Shown here: positions 39,562 to 48,426 of the stretch, in pieces
Numbering within the stretch: the first letter of the stretch is position 1
Layout of the letters: each line of letters opens with the position of its first letter
Assembly (NCBI RefSeq): GCF_042647465.1
Contig: NZ_JBHRVN010000004.1
Source of the DNA: Wagnerdoeblera intermedia
Lineage (GTDB): Bacteria > Pseudomonadota > Alphaproteobacteria > Rhodobacterales > Rhodobacteraceae
Reading direction: 5' to 3' (one strand)
Length of the DNA: 64,000 nt
The notes under the pieces: generated by a model
What the model was told of the DNA's origin: nothing
The model's database searches: none
Seen by the model: the letters and a program-made list of their open reading frames with translations, nothing else
Translations under genes and position numbers: made by a program

Positions 39562-40341
39562 TCAGGCCGCGCGCTCAACCATCATCTTTTTGATCTGCGC
39601 AATGGCCTCTGCCGGGTTCAGACCCTTCGGGCAGGTCTTGGCGCAGTTCATGATGGTGTGGCAGCGATAGAGCTTGAAGGGATCTTCCAGCTCATCCAGG
39701 CGCTGGCCGGTGGCTTCATCGCGCGAGTCGATGATCCAGCGGTAGGCGTGCAGCAGCGCTGCCGGGCCGAGGTATTTGTCCGAGTTCCACCAGTAGCTCG
39801 GGCAGGAGGTCGAGCAGGAGGCACACATCACGCATTCATAAAGACCGTCGAGCTTCTTGCGGTCTTCGATCGACTGACGCCACTCTTTGGCCGGGGTGTT
39901 GGTCGCGGTTTCCAGCCAGGGCATGATCGAGGCATGCTGGGCATAGAAATGCGTCAGATCCGGGATCAGGTCGCGCACCACCGGCATATGCGGCAGCGGA
40001 TAGATGCGGACATCGCCCTTCACTTCATCCAAGCCGTAGATGCAGGCGAGGGTGTTGATCCCGTCGATGTTCATCGCGCAGGAGCCACAGATGCCTTCGC
40101 GGCAGGAACGGCGGAACGACAGCGTCGGATCGATGTTGTTTTTGATGTAGATCAGCGCATCAAGCACCATCGGGCCGCAGTCATCGAGATCGATGAAATA
40201 GGTATCAACCGAAGGGTTCTGCCCGTCTTCCGAGCTCCAGCGGTAGATCTGGAACTTGCGGAGGTTCTTTGCGCCTTCCGGCTTGGGCCAGGTTTTGCCC
40301 GTGCGGATCTTCGAGTTTTTGGGAAGCGTGAACTGGACCAT
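39562..40341 (-). CDS. sdhB: succinate dehydrogenase iron-sulfur subunit, 259 aa
   Basis: Carries the three clusters linking FAD to quinone. [2Fe-2S]: CREGICGSCAMNIDG; [4Fe-4S]: CASCSTSCPSYWW; [3Fe-4S]: CHTIMNCAKTCPKGLNP. Length is normal. It is the last gene of the minus-strand operon; a glycosyltransferase gene separates it from sdhA. Confidence 0.97.
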   Translation of the reverse strand: MVQFTLPKNSKIRTGKTWPKPEGAKNLRKFQIYRWSSEDGQNPSVDTYFIDLDDCGPMVLDALIYIKNNIDPTLSFRRSCREGICGSCAMNIDGINTLACIYGLDEVKGDVRIYPLPHMPVVRDLIPDLTHFYAQHASIMPWLETATNTPAKEWRQSIEDRKKLDGLYECVMCASCSTSCPSYWWNSDKYLGPAALLHAYRWIIDSRDEATGQRLDELEDPFKLYRCHTIMNCAKTCPKGLNPAEAIAQIKKMMVERAA

Positions 40342-40451
40342 GCAGGGGTTCCTTCAGTTTCGCAGAGATGAACAACGGCACGGGAGCGACGGCTCCGGCA
40401 CGGATTTGAAGTTTGCGCGGGCCACCCTCATGGCCATGGGAGCAGATCCGG

Positions 40452-41732
40452 TCACGGATAAACCCCTTTCCACGCAGCTTTGTCGAGGATCTGGCGAGCC
40501 TCGGGGATCAGATGGGGGAGACCGGCTTCGGTCAGCACCCGTTCAAAATGGCCAATGCCGTTCCAGGCGCGGGCAAAGGGCGGCAGATCCGGCTCATAAA
40601 GACCCGCGATCCAGTCCAGCACGCTGCGGTCGCGGGCCGCCTCATAAGCGCTCTGCTGCCAGACCTGCGCCAGATCGAGGCCGATCTGGGCGAAGTAGTC
40701 AAAGAGCACCTCCAGGTCATAAAGCGCCATGCCGCTGTGGACATAGGGCTTTGCGTCCTGGCCAAGGAACTGCAGCACCTGAGCGCTGACCGGAATATAG
40801 CCAAGCGCATCGCAGCGCGGCGAAAGCTGGCTTTCGGCCATCCGCCAGTAACGGCGGCGTACCAGCACATCTATCGCCTGGGCCGCCCGTCCGATCAGCT
40901 GACGGCCATGCACCGCAGAGCCTTCCGCAAAGATCAGACGCTCTGCGCCCGCATAGGCGAGAAGCTGATCGCGCAGAGGCAGGGTTTCCGGTGCCAGGAC
41001 CTTCACCCCGATCTGCGCCAGACAGCCGGCAAGATAGCTCTCGCCCGCATGCCCGCCCAGACGCGGCGCCAGCTTATGCCGGCCGACATAGACCACGCCC
41101 GACACCCGAGAGGCCGCAACCCCGCGCGAGGCGGCATGGGCATCGAGAAGGTCGAGGTAAGCTTCACTGACCACCGGCCCGTTCACATCCTCACCCTGCC
41201 CGGCCATCCAGAGGGTCGCCACGCGGTGCGGCTGATGAACAAAGCGCATCTGCTTTGGCGCAAGGCCAAACCAGTCAGTGACCGCCTGAAAGGCCGGGGC
41301 CACAGCTTTGCGGTCCACAGGCTGCGCCGAGGTGAAAAGGAACGGCAGGCCGCCCTTTTCGCTCAGCGACTGCAACAGGCGCGGCGCGCTTTCGGCTGCA
41401 AAATGGCCGAAGTGATTGTCATAGGCGCCGATAAAGACCGCCTCTCCAATCTCTCCGACCACAGTGGCAGCCTCAGGCGCGCGGCAGACCGGCACCCCGC
41501 GGCGCAGATGGCGCGCGGCATGCTGGCGGTCAAACTGCGGCCAGGCAACGCCTGGTGCTTCCCGCGCCAGAGGCGGGCCGACCACGACGTCGCGGAAGGA
41601 CATCATCGGCCGCAGCCTGCGGCCGCTGCGGGCATAGCTGTGCGCTCTGACCGGCGGGCAAGGCGCGGCTGCCGGTGCCTGAGGCACCGCAGCGGAAGTC
41701 CGCCCTGTCCATCTGGTAAGAAGCCCGCTCAT
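40452..41732 (-). CDS. glycosyltransferase family 61 (DUF563) protein, 426 aa
   Basis: The core GNAYDNHFGHF-like segment (FIGAYDNHFGHFAAESAPRLL) near residue 100, VYVGRHKLAPRLGGHAGE in the middle, and LIFAEGSAVHGRQLIGRA in the C-terminal half match family 61 glycosyltransferases (DUF563). These act on cell-surface polysaccharides. Surprisingly it sits between sdhA and sdhB on the same strand, with 51 bases to sdhA and 110 to sdhB, so it is probably co-transcribed with the dehydrogenase. The acceptor is unknown. Confidence 0.8.
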   Translation of the reverse strand: MSGLLTRWTGRTSAAVPQAPAAAPCPPVRAHSYARSGRRLRPMMSFRDVVVGPPLAREAPGVAWPQFDRQHAARHLRRGVPVCRAPEAATVVGEIGEAVFIGAYDNHFGHFAAESAPRLLQSLSEKGGLPFLFTSAQPVDRKAVAPAFQAVTDWFGLAPKQMRFVHQPHRVATLWMAGQGEDVNGPVVSEAYLDLLDAHAASRGVAASRVSGVVYVGRHKLAPRLGGHAGESYLAGCLAQIGVKVLAPETLPLRDQLLAYAGAERLIFAEGSAVHGRQLIGRAAQAIDVLVRRRYWRMAESQLSPRCDALGYIPVSAQVLQFLGQDAKPYVHSGMALYDLEVLFDYFAQIGLDLAQVWQQSAYEAARDRSVLDWIAGLYEPDLPPFARAWNGIGHFERVLTEAGLPHLIPEARQILDKAAWKGVYP

Positions 41733-41783
41733 CCCGCTCCCCGCGCTGTGAAGGAGCCGGCCCGGAAGGGCCGGCGCTCTGCC

Positions 41784-43586
41784 TCAGTAGACCCGTGCTT
41801 TCGGGGCGATCTTTTTCAGATCAATGCCGCCGTCTTCCTGTCTGGTCAGCGGGTCGAGGTGAACCGGGCGGTCGCCCAGGGTCACTTTCGCACCATCCAC
41901 CCAGGCCAGCGAGTGCTTGCGCCAGTTGACATCGTCACGATCCGGATAGTCCTCATGCGCATGGGCGCCGCGCGATTCCTTGCGGGCCTCTGCGGCAACG
42001 ATGGTTGCCAGCGCGTTCGGCATCAGGTTCGCCAGTTCCAGCGTTTCCATCAGATCCGAGTTCCAGACCAGCGAGCGGTCGGTGACCTTCAGGTCGTCCA
42101 TCTTGCGCGCAATGGCATCCATCTTCACGCAGCCTTCGGCGAGCGTCTTGTCGGTGCGGAAGACGGCAGCATCAGCCTGCATGGTCTTTTGCATCTCAAG
42201 GCGCAGCTCTGCGGTCGGCACATTGCCTTTCGCGTGGCGGTAAGCGTCAAAACGCGACAGAGCGCGGTCGACTTCAACCTTGTTGGTCGAAGGAATCGCC
42301 GAGTTCTTATCGATGGTCTGACCCGCGCGGATTGCAGCTGCACGGCCAAAGACCACAAGGTCAATCAGCGAGTTCGAGCCGAGACGGTTCGCACCATGCA
42401 CCGAGGCGCAGCCCGCCTCACCCACAGCCATCAGGCCCGGGAAGACCGCATCGGGGTTGCCCGTCTGCGGGTTGAGCACTTCGCCCCAATAGTTGGTCGG
42501 AATGCCACCCATGTTGTAGTGCACGGTCGGCAGCACCGGGATCGGCTCTTTGTTGACGTCCACGCCCGCAAAGATCTTTGCCGATTCCGAGATGCCCGGC
42601 AGACGCTCATGCAGGGTTTCCGGCGGCAGGTGGTTGAGGTGCAGGTGGATGTGATCGCCGTTTTTGCCGACGCCGCGGCCTTCACGGATCTCAATCGTCA
42701 TGCAGCGCGAAACCACATCGCGCGAAGCGAGGTCTTTATAGGTCGGCGCATAACGCTCCATGAAGCGCTCACCGTTGGAGTTGGTGAGATAGCCGCCTTC
42801 GCCGCGTGCCCCCTCAGTGATGAGGCAGCCCGAGCCGTAGATGCCGGTCGGGTGGAACTGCACAAATTCCATGTCCTGGAGCGGCAGGCCCGCACGGGCG
42901 ACCATGCCACCACCGTCACCGGTGCAGGTATGGGCCGAAGTTGCCGAGAAGTAAGCGCGGCCATAGCCACCGGTCGCCAGCACAACCGTCTTTGCGTTAA
43001 AGACGTGGATGGTGCCGTCGTCGAGCTTCCAGGCCACCACGCCGGTGCAGGCACCGTCGGTGATGATCAGATCAAGCGCGAAATATTCGATATAGAACTC
43101 AGCCTTCTGCTTCAGCGACTGCCCGTAAAGGGTGTGCAGAATGGCGTGACCGGTGCGGTCCGCAGCCGCGCAGGTGCGCTGAACCGGCGGGCCTTCGCCG
43201 AACTCAGTCGTGTGACCGCCGAAGGGACGCTGGTAGATCTTGCCCTCTTCGGTGCGCGAGAAGGGCACGCCGTAGTGCTCAAGCTCATAAACCGCTTTGG
43301 GGGCTTCGCGTGCGAGATATTCCATCGCATCGGTATCGCCCAGCCAGTCCGAGCCCTTCACGGTGTCGTAAAGGTGCCACTGCCAGTTGTCCGGACCCAT
43401 GTTCGACAGCGAGGCGGCGATGCCGCCCTGGGCTGCCACAGTATGCGAACGGGTCGGGAAAACTTTGGTGATGCAGGCGGTGCGCAGACCCTGTTCAGCC
43501 ATGCCCAGGGTGGCACGCAGGCCCGCGCCACCGGCGCCGACCACCACGACATCGTAGTCGTGCGTTTCGTATGCGTAAGCTGCCAT
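41784..43586 (-). CDS. sdhA: succinate dehydrogenase flavoprotein subunit, 600 aa
   Basis: Oxidises succinate to fumarate with covalently bound FAD. VVVVGAGGAGLRATLGMAE at the N-terminus, FAD-linked His in FPTRSHTVAAQGGI, substrate region QFHPTGIYGSGCLITEGARGEGG, and the C-terminal Arg-rich active site are present. Ends KARVY. Follows sdhD closely. Confidence 0.97.
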   Translation of the reverse strand: MAAYAYETHDYDVVVVGAGGAGLRATLGMAEQGLRTACITKVFPTRSHTVAAQGGIAASLSNMGPDNWQWHLYDTVKGSDWLGDTDAMEYLAREAPKAVYELEHYGVPFSRTEEGKIYQRPFGGHTTEFGEGPPVQRTCAAADRTGHAILHTLYGQSLKQKAEFYIEYFALDLIITDGACTGVVAWKLDDGTIHVFNAKTVVLATGGYGRAYFSATSAHTCTGDGGGMVARAGLPLQDMEFVQFHPTGIYGSGCLITEGARGEGGYLTNSNGERFMERYAPTYKDLASRDVVSRCMTIEIREGRGVGKNGDHIHLHLNHLPPETLHERLPGISESAKIFAGVDVNKEPIPVLPTVHYNMGGIPTNYWGEVLNPQTGNPDAVFPGLMAVGEAGCASVHGANRLGSNSLIDLVVFGRAAAIRAGQTIDKNSAIPSTNKVEVDRALSRFDAYRHAKGNVPTAELRLEMQKTMQADAAVFRTDKTLAEGCVKMDAIARKMDDLKVTDRSLVWNSDLMETLELANLMPNALATIVAAEARKESRGAHAHEDYPDRDDVNWRKHSLAWVDGAKVTLGDRPVHLDPLTRQEDGGIDLKKIAPKARVY

Positions 43587-43596
43587 AGTAACTACC

Positions 43597-43968
43597 TCAG
43601 AGCGCGAGTTTGATCAGGGCGTAGAACCCTGCAGCGATCACCAGATAGGCAACCGCATTGGCGAGCATGACCAGAGCATCACGGGTGAAACCGTGGGTGT
43701 AATCCTCGATGGCCGACTGCGCGCCTTTGGCGAAGTGGCGCATGCCGACGAAGAGGAAGAGGCCGGTCAGGATCGCAATGAAGGGGTTCGCAAAGAAGGC
43801 CGAGAAATGCTCAAAGCCGTGGCCCAGGATGCGCGCAAATGCGAAGACAAAGACCGGGACGATGAACAGCAGCGCCCAGCCCGAGACGGTCATGGCGATG
43901 TGATGCTCGGTGCCGCGGCGGGCCGAGCCCAGACCTTCGGCGCGTTTGCGGGGGGTCAGATAACGCAT
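43597..43968 (-). CDS. sdhD: succinate dehydrogenase membrane anchor subunit, 123 aa
   Basis: Three hydrophobic helices; N-terminal RGTEHHIAMTVSGWALL contains the His/Ser/Trp residues that contact heme and quinone. The gene lies between sdhC and sdhA with 11- and 10-base gaps, confirming the operon. Confidence 0.93.
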   Translation of the reverse strand: MRYLTPRKRAEGLGSARRGTEHHIAMTVSGWALLFIVPVFVFAFARILGHGFEHFSAFFANPFIAILTGLFLFVGMRHFAKGAQSAIEDYTHGFTRDALVMLANAVAYLVIAAGFYALIKLAL

Positions 43969-43979
43969 GCTCCGGCTCC

Positions 43980-44375
43980 TTATGCGACGGCGACGATGAT
44001 GGTGATCACGGTCAGCACGGTGGCGCCGATGAACATCGCCCAGCCCATTTTCTCGGCGGTCGGGATGTCGAGGCCTTTGCCGGCGTCATAGATGAAGTGA
44101 CGCACGCCGCCGAGCAGGTGATACCACACCGCCCAGGCCGAGCCGATCCAGATCGCCCAGCCGAGCCAGGAGGTCGCAAACCAGTTGACGCAGTCGAAGG
44201 CGTCTTTGGAGATTGCAGCGCCCAGCAGCAGCGCCGCGATCAGCACGAAGGCCCCGACCAGTGCAAGGCCCGTGATACGGATCATGATGGACGACATCGA
44301 GGTCATCTGAGGGCGGTAATACGGCCCGATCATGAATGGGGAAAGGGGGCGTTCCACCCGTTTTGGCTCAGCCAT
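43980..44375 (-). CDS. sdhC: succinate dehydrogenase cytochrome b556 subunit, 131 aa
   Basis: RPLSPFMIGPYYRPQMTSMSSIMIRITG holds the conserved Ser/Arg quinone-site region; HLLGGVRHFIYDAG contains the heme-ligand His. Three membrane helices. First gene of the operon; operator-like palindromes lie about 140 bases upstream. Confidence 0.95.
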   Translation of the reverse strand: MAEPKRVERPLSPFMIGPYYRPQMTSMSSIMIRITGLALVGAFVLIAALLLGAAISKDAFDCVNWFATSWLGWAIWIGSAWAVWYHLLGGVRHFIYDAGKGLDIPTAEKMGWAMFIGATVLTVITIIVAVA

Positions 44376-44510
44376 CGCTCGGTTCCCTTTTCGGCTTGCG
44401 TCGGATTGACGCTGACTTTGCCCTTCTCAATACCCATTTTCGCGCGGGTGTCACCACCGCAGATGCAGCAATTCACCGCAGGAGCCGGTGATAGCGCAAA
44501 AAAATCGTTT

Positions 44511-44529
44511 TGTGATCACAGCTGTGACA
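44511..44529. promoter_or_regulatory. overlapping palindromes upstream of sdhC
   Basis: TGTGATCACA (44511-44520) and TCACAGCTGTGA (44516-44527), two perfect palindromes sharing five bases, in the 252-base gap between sdhC and the beta-barrel gene. Candidate operator for the sdh operon. Confidence 0.45.
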
Positions 44530-44560
44530 ACATTTGCCTGGAGGTGACAGAATCAAAGAA

Positions 44561-44582
44561 GCCGCGATCTGACGATCGCGGC
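44561..44582 (-). terminator. terminator after the beta-barrel gene
   Basis: GCCGCGATC (44561-44569) / GATCGCGGC (44574-44582), four-base loop, TTCTTTG on the minus strand. Confidence 0.75.
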
Positions 44583-44627
44583 TTCCCTGTGTTTTTCTCA
44601 GGAATTACAGGGCCTCAGCCCGGTAAA

Positions 44628-45290
44628 TCACTTGAACGAGAAACCGTAGTCCAGAGCCAGAACGGTGCGCTGTGCGTTGACGCCCGATTTTTTGATCTGG
44701 GTCAGCGAGACAGCGTATTCGTCGTTGATCGCGTAGGAAGCGCCAACCGAGTAGTACTCGTAAGCCGCGCCAGCGTTCAGCGATTTCTTGCCTGCAACAG
44801 CTTCGAACGACAGTTTGTCATTGTAGTTATAGCCAGCGATCAGGCGGCCGTTGCCGGTGTTGCGGTAGTCCGACGGATCAACCATGACTTTTGCGCCGAG
44901 CGAGAACTGCTCGTTGAAGTCGTAGGAGACAGCCAGAGCAACTTCGTCCGAGTTGATCGACGAGTCTTTGTTGAAGAAGAATTTGGTGTACGACACGTCG
45001 TAGGAAACGCCGGCGAACGAGTTACGGTAGCCGACGAACACGTCGGTTTCCCAGGTGTTGCCTTCGTTCAGGTCAGCCGAGAGGTTCGAACCCCAGACGC
45101 CAAGGTAGGCGCCGTTGTATTCAGCTTCGATCCAGGGCTGGAAAGCAGCGCCTTTGGTGTAAGCGGAGCCCGAGGAGACGTATTTCGAAGCGACGGTTGC
45201 GCCAGCCGAATACGAAAGGCCTTCAGCCGAAGCGATGGACGGAGCAGCAGCAGCCAGTGCCAGTGCGGAAGCGGCGATGAGATTGCGCAT
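44628..45290 (-). CDS. outer-membrane beta-barrel protein (putative porin), 220 aa
   Basis: Start MRNLIAASALALAAAAPSIASAE is a clear signal peptide with cleavage near ASA-E; GAGGG precedes it. The rest is alternating beta strands rich in aromatic girdles (YSAGATVASKYVSSGSAY..., AVSYDFNEQFSLGAKVMV) and ends in a strand (VLALDYGFSFK). Resembles the TorF-type putative porins (GLSYSAGATVASKYV start); substrate unknown. Its codon choice looks highly biased, which suits strong expression. Confidence 0.8.
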   Translation of the reverse strand: MRNLIAASALALAAAAPSIASAEGLSYSAGATVASKYVSSGSAYTKGAAFQPWIEAEYNGAYLGVWGSNLSADLNEGNTWETDVFVGYRNSFAGVSYDVSYTKFFFNKDSSINSDEVALAVSYDFNEQFSLGAKVMVDPSDYRNTGNGRLIAGYNYNDKLSFEAVAGKKSLNAGAAYEYYSVGASYAINDEYAVSLTQIKKSGVNAQRTVLALDYGFSFK

Positions 45291-45479
45291 CGTTACCCTC
45301 AATTGCAGGAGTGTTATTACCCCCTGCTCTCACCACTTCCGCCCGCCAGCCACAAGGCGGCGTCACATCGCCGTTGCGGAAATGATGCGAAATTGCAACA
45401 ACAGCGTCACAAAACCGCGACATTTTCGCGCAGAGCTATAGACAGCCGCCTGTTCTTCAGGCGCTTTAAAAACAAAACC

Positions 45480-46511
45480 TCACGCGGGCATCAGCGCCCA
45501 ATAATCGAGGTCGAGCAGCACTCCCGGCAAATATTTTTTATCATCGCCACGCAAAACCAGGGGTTGCGTTTCCTGTTTTACAGCGACAAGGCGCAGTCGC
45601 ACCGCGGCGACACCTGGGGCGGAAGTTTCGGCTTTGTCAATCACTTCACTCCATGCGCGGATGGTATCCCCCGCAAAACAGGGGTTCGCGTGGCTTCCCG
45701 CGTTCAAAGCGACCATCATTTGAGCATTCGCCAGACCATTGAACGAGAGCGCGCGCGCCAGTGAAATCACATGGCCGCCATAGATCAGGCGGCGGCCGTC
45801 GCTGCGGTTTGTTGCGTCAAAGTGCACCTTGGCCGTGTTCTGCCACAGCCGGGTCGCCAGCATGTGCTCGGCTTCCTCGATCGTGACGCCATCCACATGG
45901 TCGATTTTTTCACCAATGGCGTAATCCGCGGCGCGGTGCCGCTCTCCGGCAAGGGCAAAATCATAGCGCGAAAAATCGAGACCCTCAGGCACAACCAGGT
46001 CCTGTGCGGCAACGAAGGGCTTGAGGTCCGGAACCACAGCCTCCGGGGCGGCGGCGGCCGGATCCCCTTTGTGCACCATAACCCAGCGGACATAATCAAG
46101 CACCGTCTCGCCACGCTGATTAAAGCCACGGCTGCGCACCCAGACCACACCGGAAGTGCCGTTGGAATTCTCTTTCAGCCCGATGACCGTGGATTCCGAG
46201 CGCAGGGTATCCCCCGGATAGACCGGCTTCAGCCAGCGACCTTCGGCATAGCCCAGATTGGCGACCGCATTGAGCGAGATATCGGGCACAGTCTTGCCAA
46301 AAACGATGTGAAAGGCCGCCATATCCTCAAGCGGGCTTTGCGGAAGGCCGCTGGCACGGGCGAATTCATCTGAGGAGTAAAGCGCATGCCGCGCCGGATA
46401 AAGCGCGTGATAAAGCGCGCGCTCTCCGCCCGAGACCGTGCGCGGCACGGCATGGGTGATCACCTCACCCAGCTTGTAATCTTCAAAAAAACGGCCCGCG
46501 CTGGTCTTCAT
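45480..46511 (-). CDS. mch: mesaconyl-CoA hydratase (MaoC-type), 343 aa
   Basis: Double hot-dog protein of exactly the length I recall for Rhodobacter Mch. It hydrates mesaconyl-C1-CoA to beta-methylmalyl-CoA in the ethylmalonyl-CoA pathway for acetate assimilation. Seen: FFEDYKLGEVITHAVPRTV at the start, PVYPGDTLRSESTVIGLKEN, and the second half with FAGDTIRAWSEVIDKAE. It is downstream of DUF1737, NnrU and the malyl-CoA thioesterase gene on the same strand, an arrangement known from R. sphaeroides. Confidence 0.9.
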   Translation of the reverse strand: MKTSAGRFFEDYKLGEVITHAVPRTVSGGERALYHALYPARHALYSSDEFARASGLPQSPLEDMAAFHIVFGKTVPDISLNAVANLGYAEGRWLKPVYPGDTLRSESTVIGLKENSNGTSGVVWVRSRGFNQRGETVLDYVRWVMVHKGDPAAAAPEAVVPDLKPFVAAQDLVVPEGLDFSRYDFALAGERHRAADYAIGEKIDHVDGVTIEEAEHMLATRLWQNTAKVHFDATNRSDGRRLIYGGHVISLARALSFNGLANAQMMVALNAGSHANPCFAGDTIRAWSEVIDKAETSAPGVAAVRLRLVAVKQETQPLVLRGDDKKYLPGVLLDLDYWALMPA

Positions 46512-46612
46512 CTTCGCCTCCCTCAGATCTTTCGGGGATCTTCCCTGCGGTGATGCCCCCCCCTCGCATCACGGCAGGAAAGACGGGGCGACAGCCGCCC
46601 CGTCCCGAAAGA

Positions 46613-46816
46613 TCAGGCCTCGCTGAGCTTCATGTCGGGGCTGTAGTCCTGATCGCTGTCCTTCACCACGGCCTGGGCGCAGCGCATCACACCGCGTGCA
46701 GCATCAAAGGCATAGGCCGGCGAGCCATGTAGCTCCCAGCCCTTCGAGAGGGCCAGCGAGACCTTATGGCAAAACGCCGAGGTGTCATCTTCCGTCAGCA
46801 GACGATAAACTTTCAT
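46613..46816 (-). CDS. DUF1737 domain protein, 67 aa
   Basis: MKVYRLLTEDDTSAFCHKVSLALSKGWELHGSPAYAFDAARG is the DUF1737 pattern; the C-terminus is the acidic tail DSDQDYSPDMKLSEA. Unknown function. It lies between NnrU and mch in a likely operon. Confidence 0.8.
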   Translation of the reverse strand: MKVYRLLTEDDTSAFCHKVSLALSKGWELHGSPAYAFDAARGVMRCAQAVVKDSDQDYSPDMKLSEA

Positions 46817-46835
46817 AGGAAACTCCTTCAGGGCC

Positions 46836-47345
46836 TCAGCCAAACACAGGATAGCCAAGGGCTTTGTGGATTATCGCGATGAGGCCGAAGACCAGAACCG
46901 CACCGATCAGGGCAAAGGCCTCAAATTTAGCGGGCTTGGCCGCAGCCACCGGGGCGCGCGGCGAGAGGGCCATCTGCACCAGCGCCCAAGCGCCAAGACC
47001 GCCAAAGAGCACAAAGGAGGGCGTATCGCCGTTCACCAGCAGATGCGCCACCGCCCAGAGCAGCACGGAGACCAGCAGCGGATGCGGCAGAGCGCGCGCG
47101 GCGGCGGTTTTCATGCCATGCGCCGCGCCCAGATAAACCGCGATGAGCACCAGGAGGTTATTGATCCCGGTGAGCATCGGCGAGCGGCCCCAGTAGAAAC
47201 TGCCCTCTGCCTGACGATAGCCAATCACCATCAGCACCACCGCCAGTGCAGCAAGGCCGTGCTTTGCCCCCTTGCCGCCCGGAAACTTTGGCCCGGCCAG
47301 AAAGACCGCTGCCCATAAGATCACGCCGAGGATCAGAATTGTCAT
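46836..47345 (-). CDS. NnrU-family membrane protein, 169 aa
   Basis: Four to five hydrophobic helices with GRSPMLTGINNLLVLIAVYLGAAHG and HPLLVSVLLWAVAHLLVNGDTPSFVLFGGLG, the NnrU signature (HPxxxxxxLWAxAHLxxNG). NnrU proteins are found near nitric-oxide reductase genes, but here the neighbours are ethylmalonyl-CoA pathway genes, so its role in this operon is not clear. Confidence 0.87.
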   Translation of the reverse strand: MTILILGVILWAAVFLAGPKFPGGKGAKHGLAALAVVLMVIGYRQAEGSFYWGRSPMLTGINNLLVLIAVYLGAAHGMKTAAARALPHPLLVSVLLWAVAHLLVNGDTPSFVLFGGLGAWALVQMALSPRAPVAAAKPAKFEAFALIGAVLVFGLIAIIHKALGYPVFG

Positions 47346-47378
47346 CCGCTCACCCTTACTCTGCCCGGGCTCTGATCG

Positions 47379-48245
47379 TCAGAGCCCCTCACCGCCGGCA
47401 AGCGCCGCAATGGCAGCGGCTTTGGCCAGCGTGGCTTTTGCCGTGACGATATGCAGATTTTCCACGATTTTACCATCGACGACTGCCACGCCCTGGCCCG
47501 CCGCCAGCGCCGCGTCAAAAGCCTCAATCTGACGGGCGGCCAGCGCGATCTCCGCCTCTGAGGGGGCGAAGGCGGTATTGGCGATGGCCAGCTGATCGGG
47601 ATGGATCAGCGTCTTGCCGTCAAACCCCATGTCACGACCCTGTTCGCATTCAAAGAGCAGCCCTTCGGCGTCTTTGAAGGCGTTATACACCCCATCAATC
47701 AGCGTCACCCCATGGGCACGGCCTGCCAGCACACAAAGACCCAGCCCCGCCATCATCGGCAGACGATCCGCGCGGAAACGGCTGCCCAGATCTTTCGCCA
47801 GATCATTGGTGCCCATGACCATGCCGGTCAGACGCGGATGCGCCGCGATTTCAGCCGCGTTCAGCATGCCAAGCGGCGTCTCCATCATGGCCCAGAGATC
47901 GACGCCCGGGATCAGTGCCGCAACTGCATCCAGATCGGCGGCAGAATTGACCTTGGGGATCAGAATGGCCTCGATCTCAATCCCGGCAAAGGCCAGCACA
48001 TCGTCACGGCCCCAGTCCGTGTCGAGACCGTTGATCCGCACGATGCGTGCACGACCGCCGTAATCACGGGTCTTCAGCGTCTGTGCCAGAAGCTGGCGGG
48101 CGCGGGGCTTTTCCTCAACCGCAACAGCGTCTTCCAGATCGAAGATGATGGCGTCCGCTGCAAGCCCGGTCGCCTTTTCCAGCGCGCGCTCTTTCGAGCC
48201 GGGAATATAAAGAACTGAGCGCCAGGGCCGCGATTGCCGATCCAT
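47379..48245 (-). CDS. mcl2: (3S)-malyl-CoA thioesterase, Mcl2 type, 288 aa
   Basis: CitE/HpcH-type fold: RSVLYIPGSKERALEKATGLAADAIIFDLEDAVAVEEK holds the Mg-binding Glu/Asp, followed by MMETPLGMLNAAEIAAHPRL and GFDGKTLIHPDQL. The 288-residue length and the SVLYIPGSKERALEKA start fit the Mcl2 thioesterase of R. sphaeroides, not the longer Mcl1 lyase. It removes CoA from malyl-CoA, pulling the pathway forward. Start MDRQSRPWRS. First gene of the mcl2-nnrU-DUF1737-mch run. Confidence 0.86.
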   Translation of the reverse strand: MDRQSRPWRSVLYIPGSKERALEKATGLAADAIIFDLEDAVAVEEKPRARQLLAQTLKTRDYGGRARIVRINGLDTDWGRDDVLAFAGIEIEAILIPKVNSAADLDAVAALIPGVDLWAMMETPLGMLNAAEIAAHPRLTGMVMGTNDLAKDLGSRFRADRLPMMAGLGLCVLAGRAHGVTLIDGVYNAFKDAEGLLFECEQGRDMGFDGKTLIHPDQLAIANTAFAPSEAEIALAARQIEAFDAALAAGQGVAVVDGKIVENLHIVTAKATLAKAAAIAALAGGEGL

Positions 48246-48426
48246 ACCATCCTCCGAGGGCAACAATATTGCGCGGCACATTGGCAGATCGGATATAAAT
48301 GGCAAGACCCGTTTTGCTGCAACGCAGCGTCTGAGCGGTACCCCGGGGATGATGAAGGCCGATTGCGCCCTTGCCCTGCCCGCCCGGTGGTGTCAGGTCT
48401 GGTCCTGCACAAAACGGAGCTTCCTG

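Noticed and set aside
40413..43613. 1,066-codon open frame on the plus strand
   Set aside because: Antisense to the glycosyltransferase and sdhA; composition is typical of a high-GC shadow frame and no domain is seen.
44097..45764. 555-codon open frame on the plus strand
   Set aside because: Runs antisense through sdhC, the beta-barrel gene and the end of mch; no recognisable protein features.
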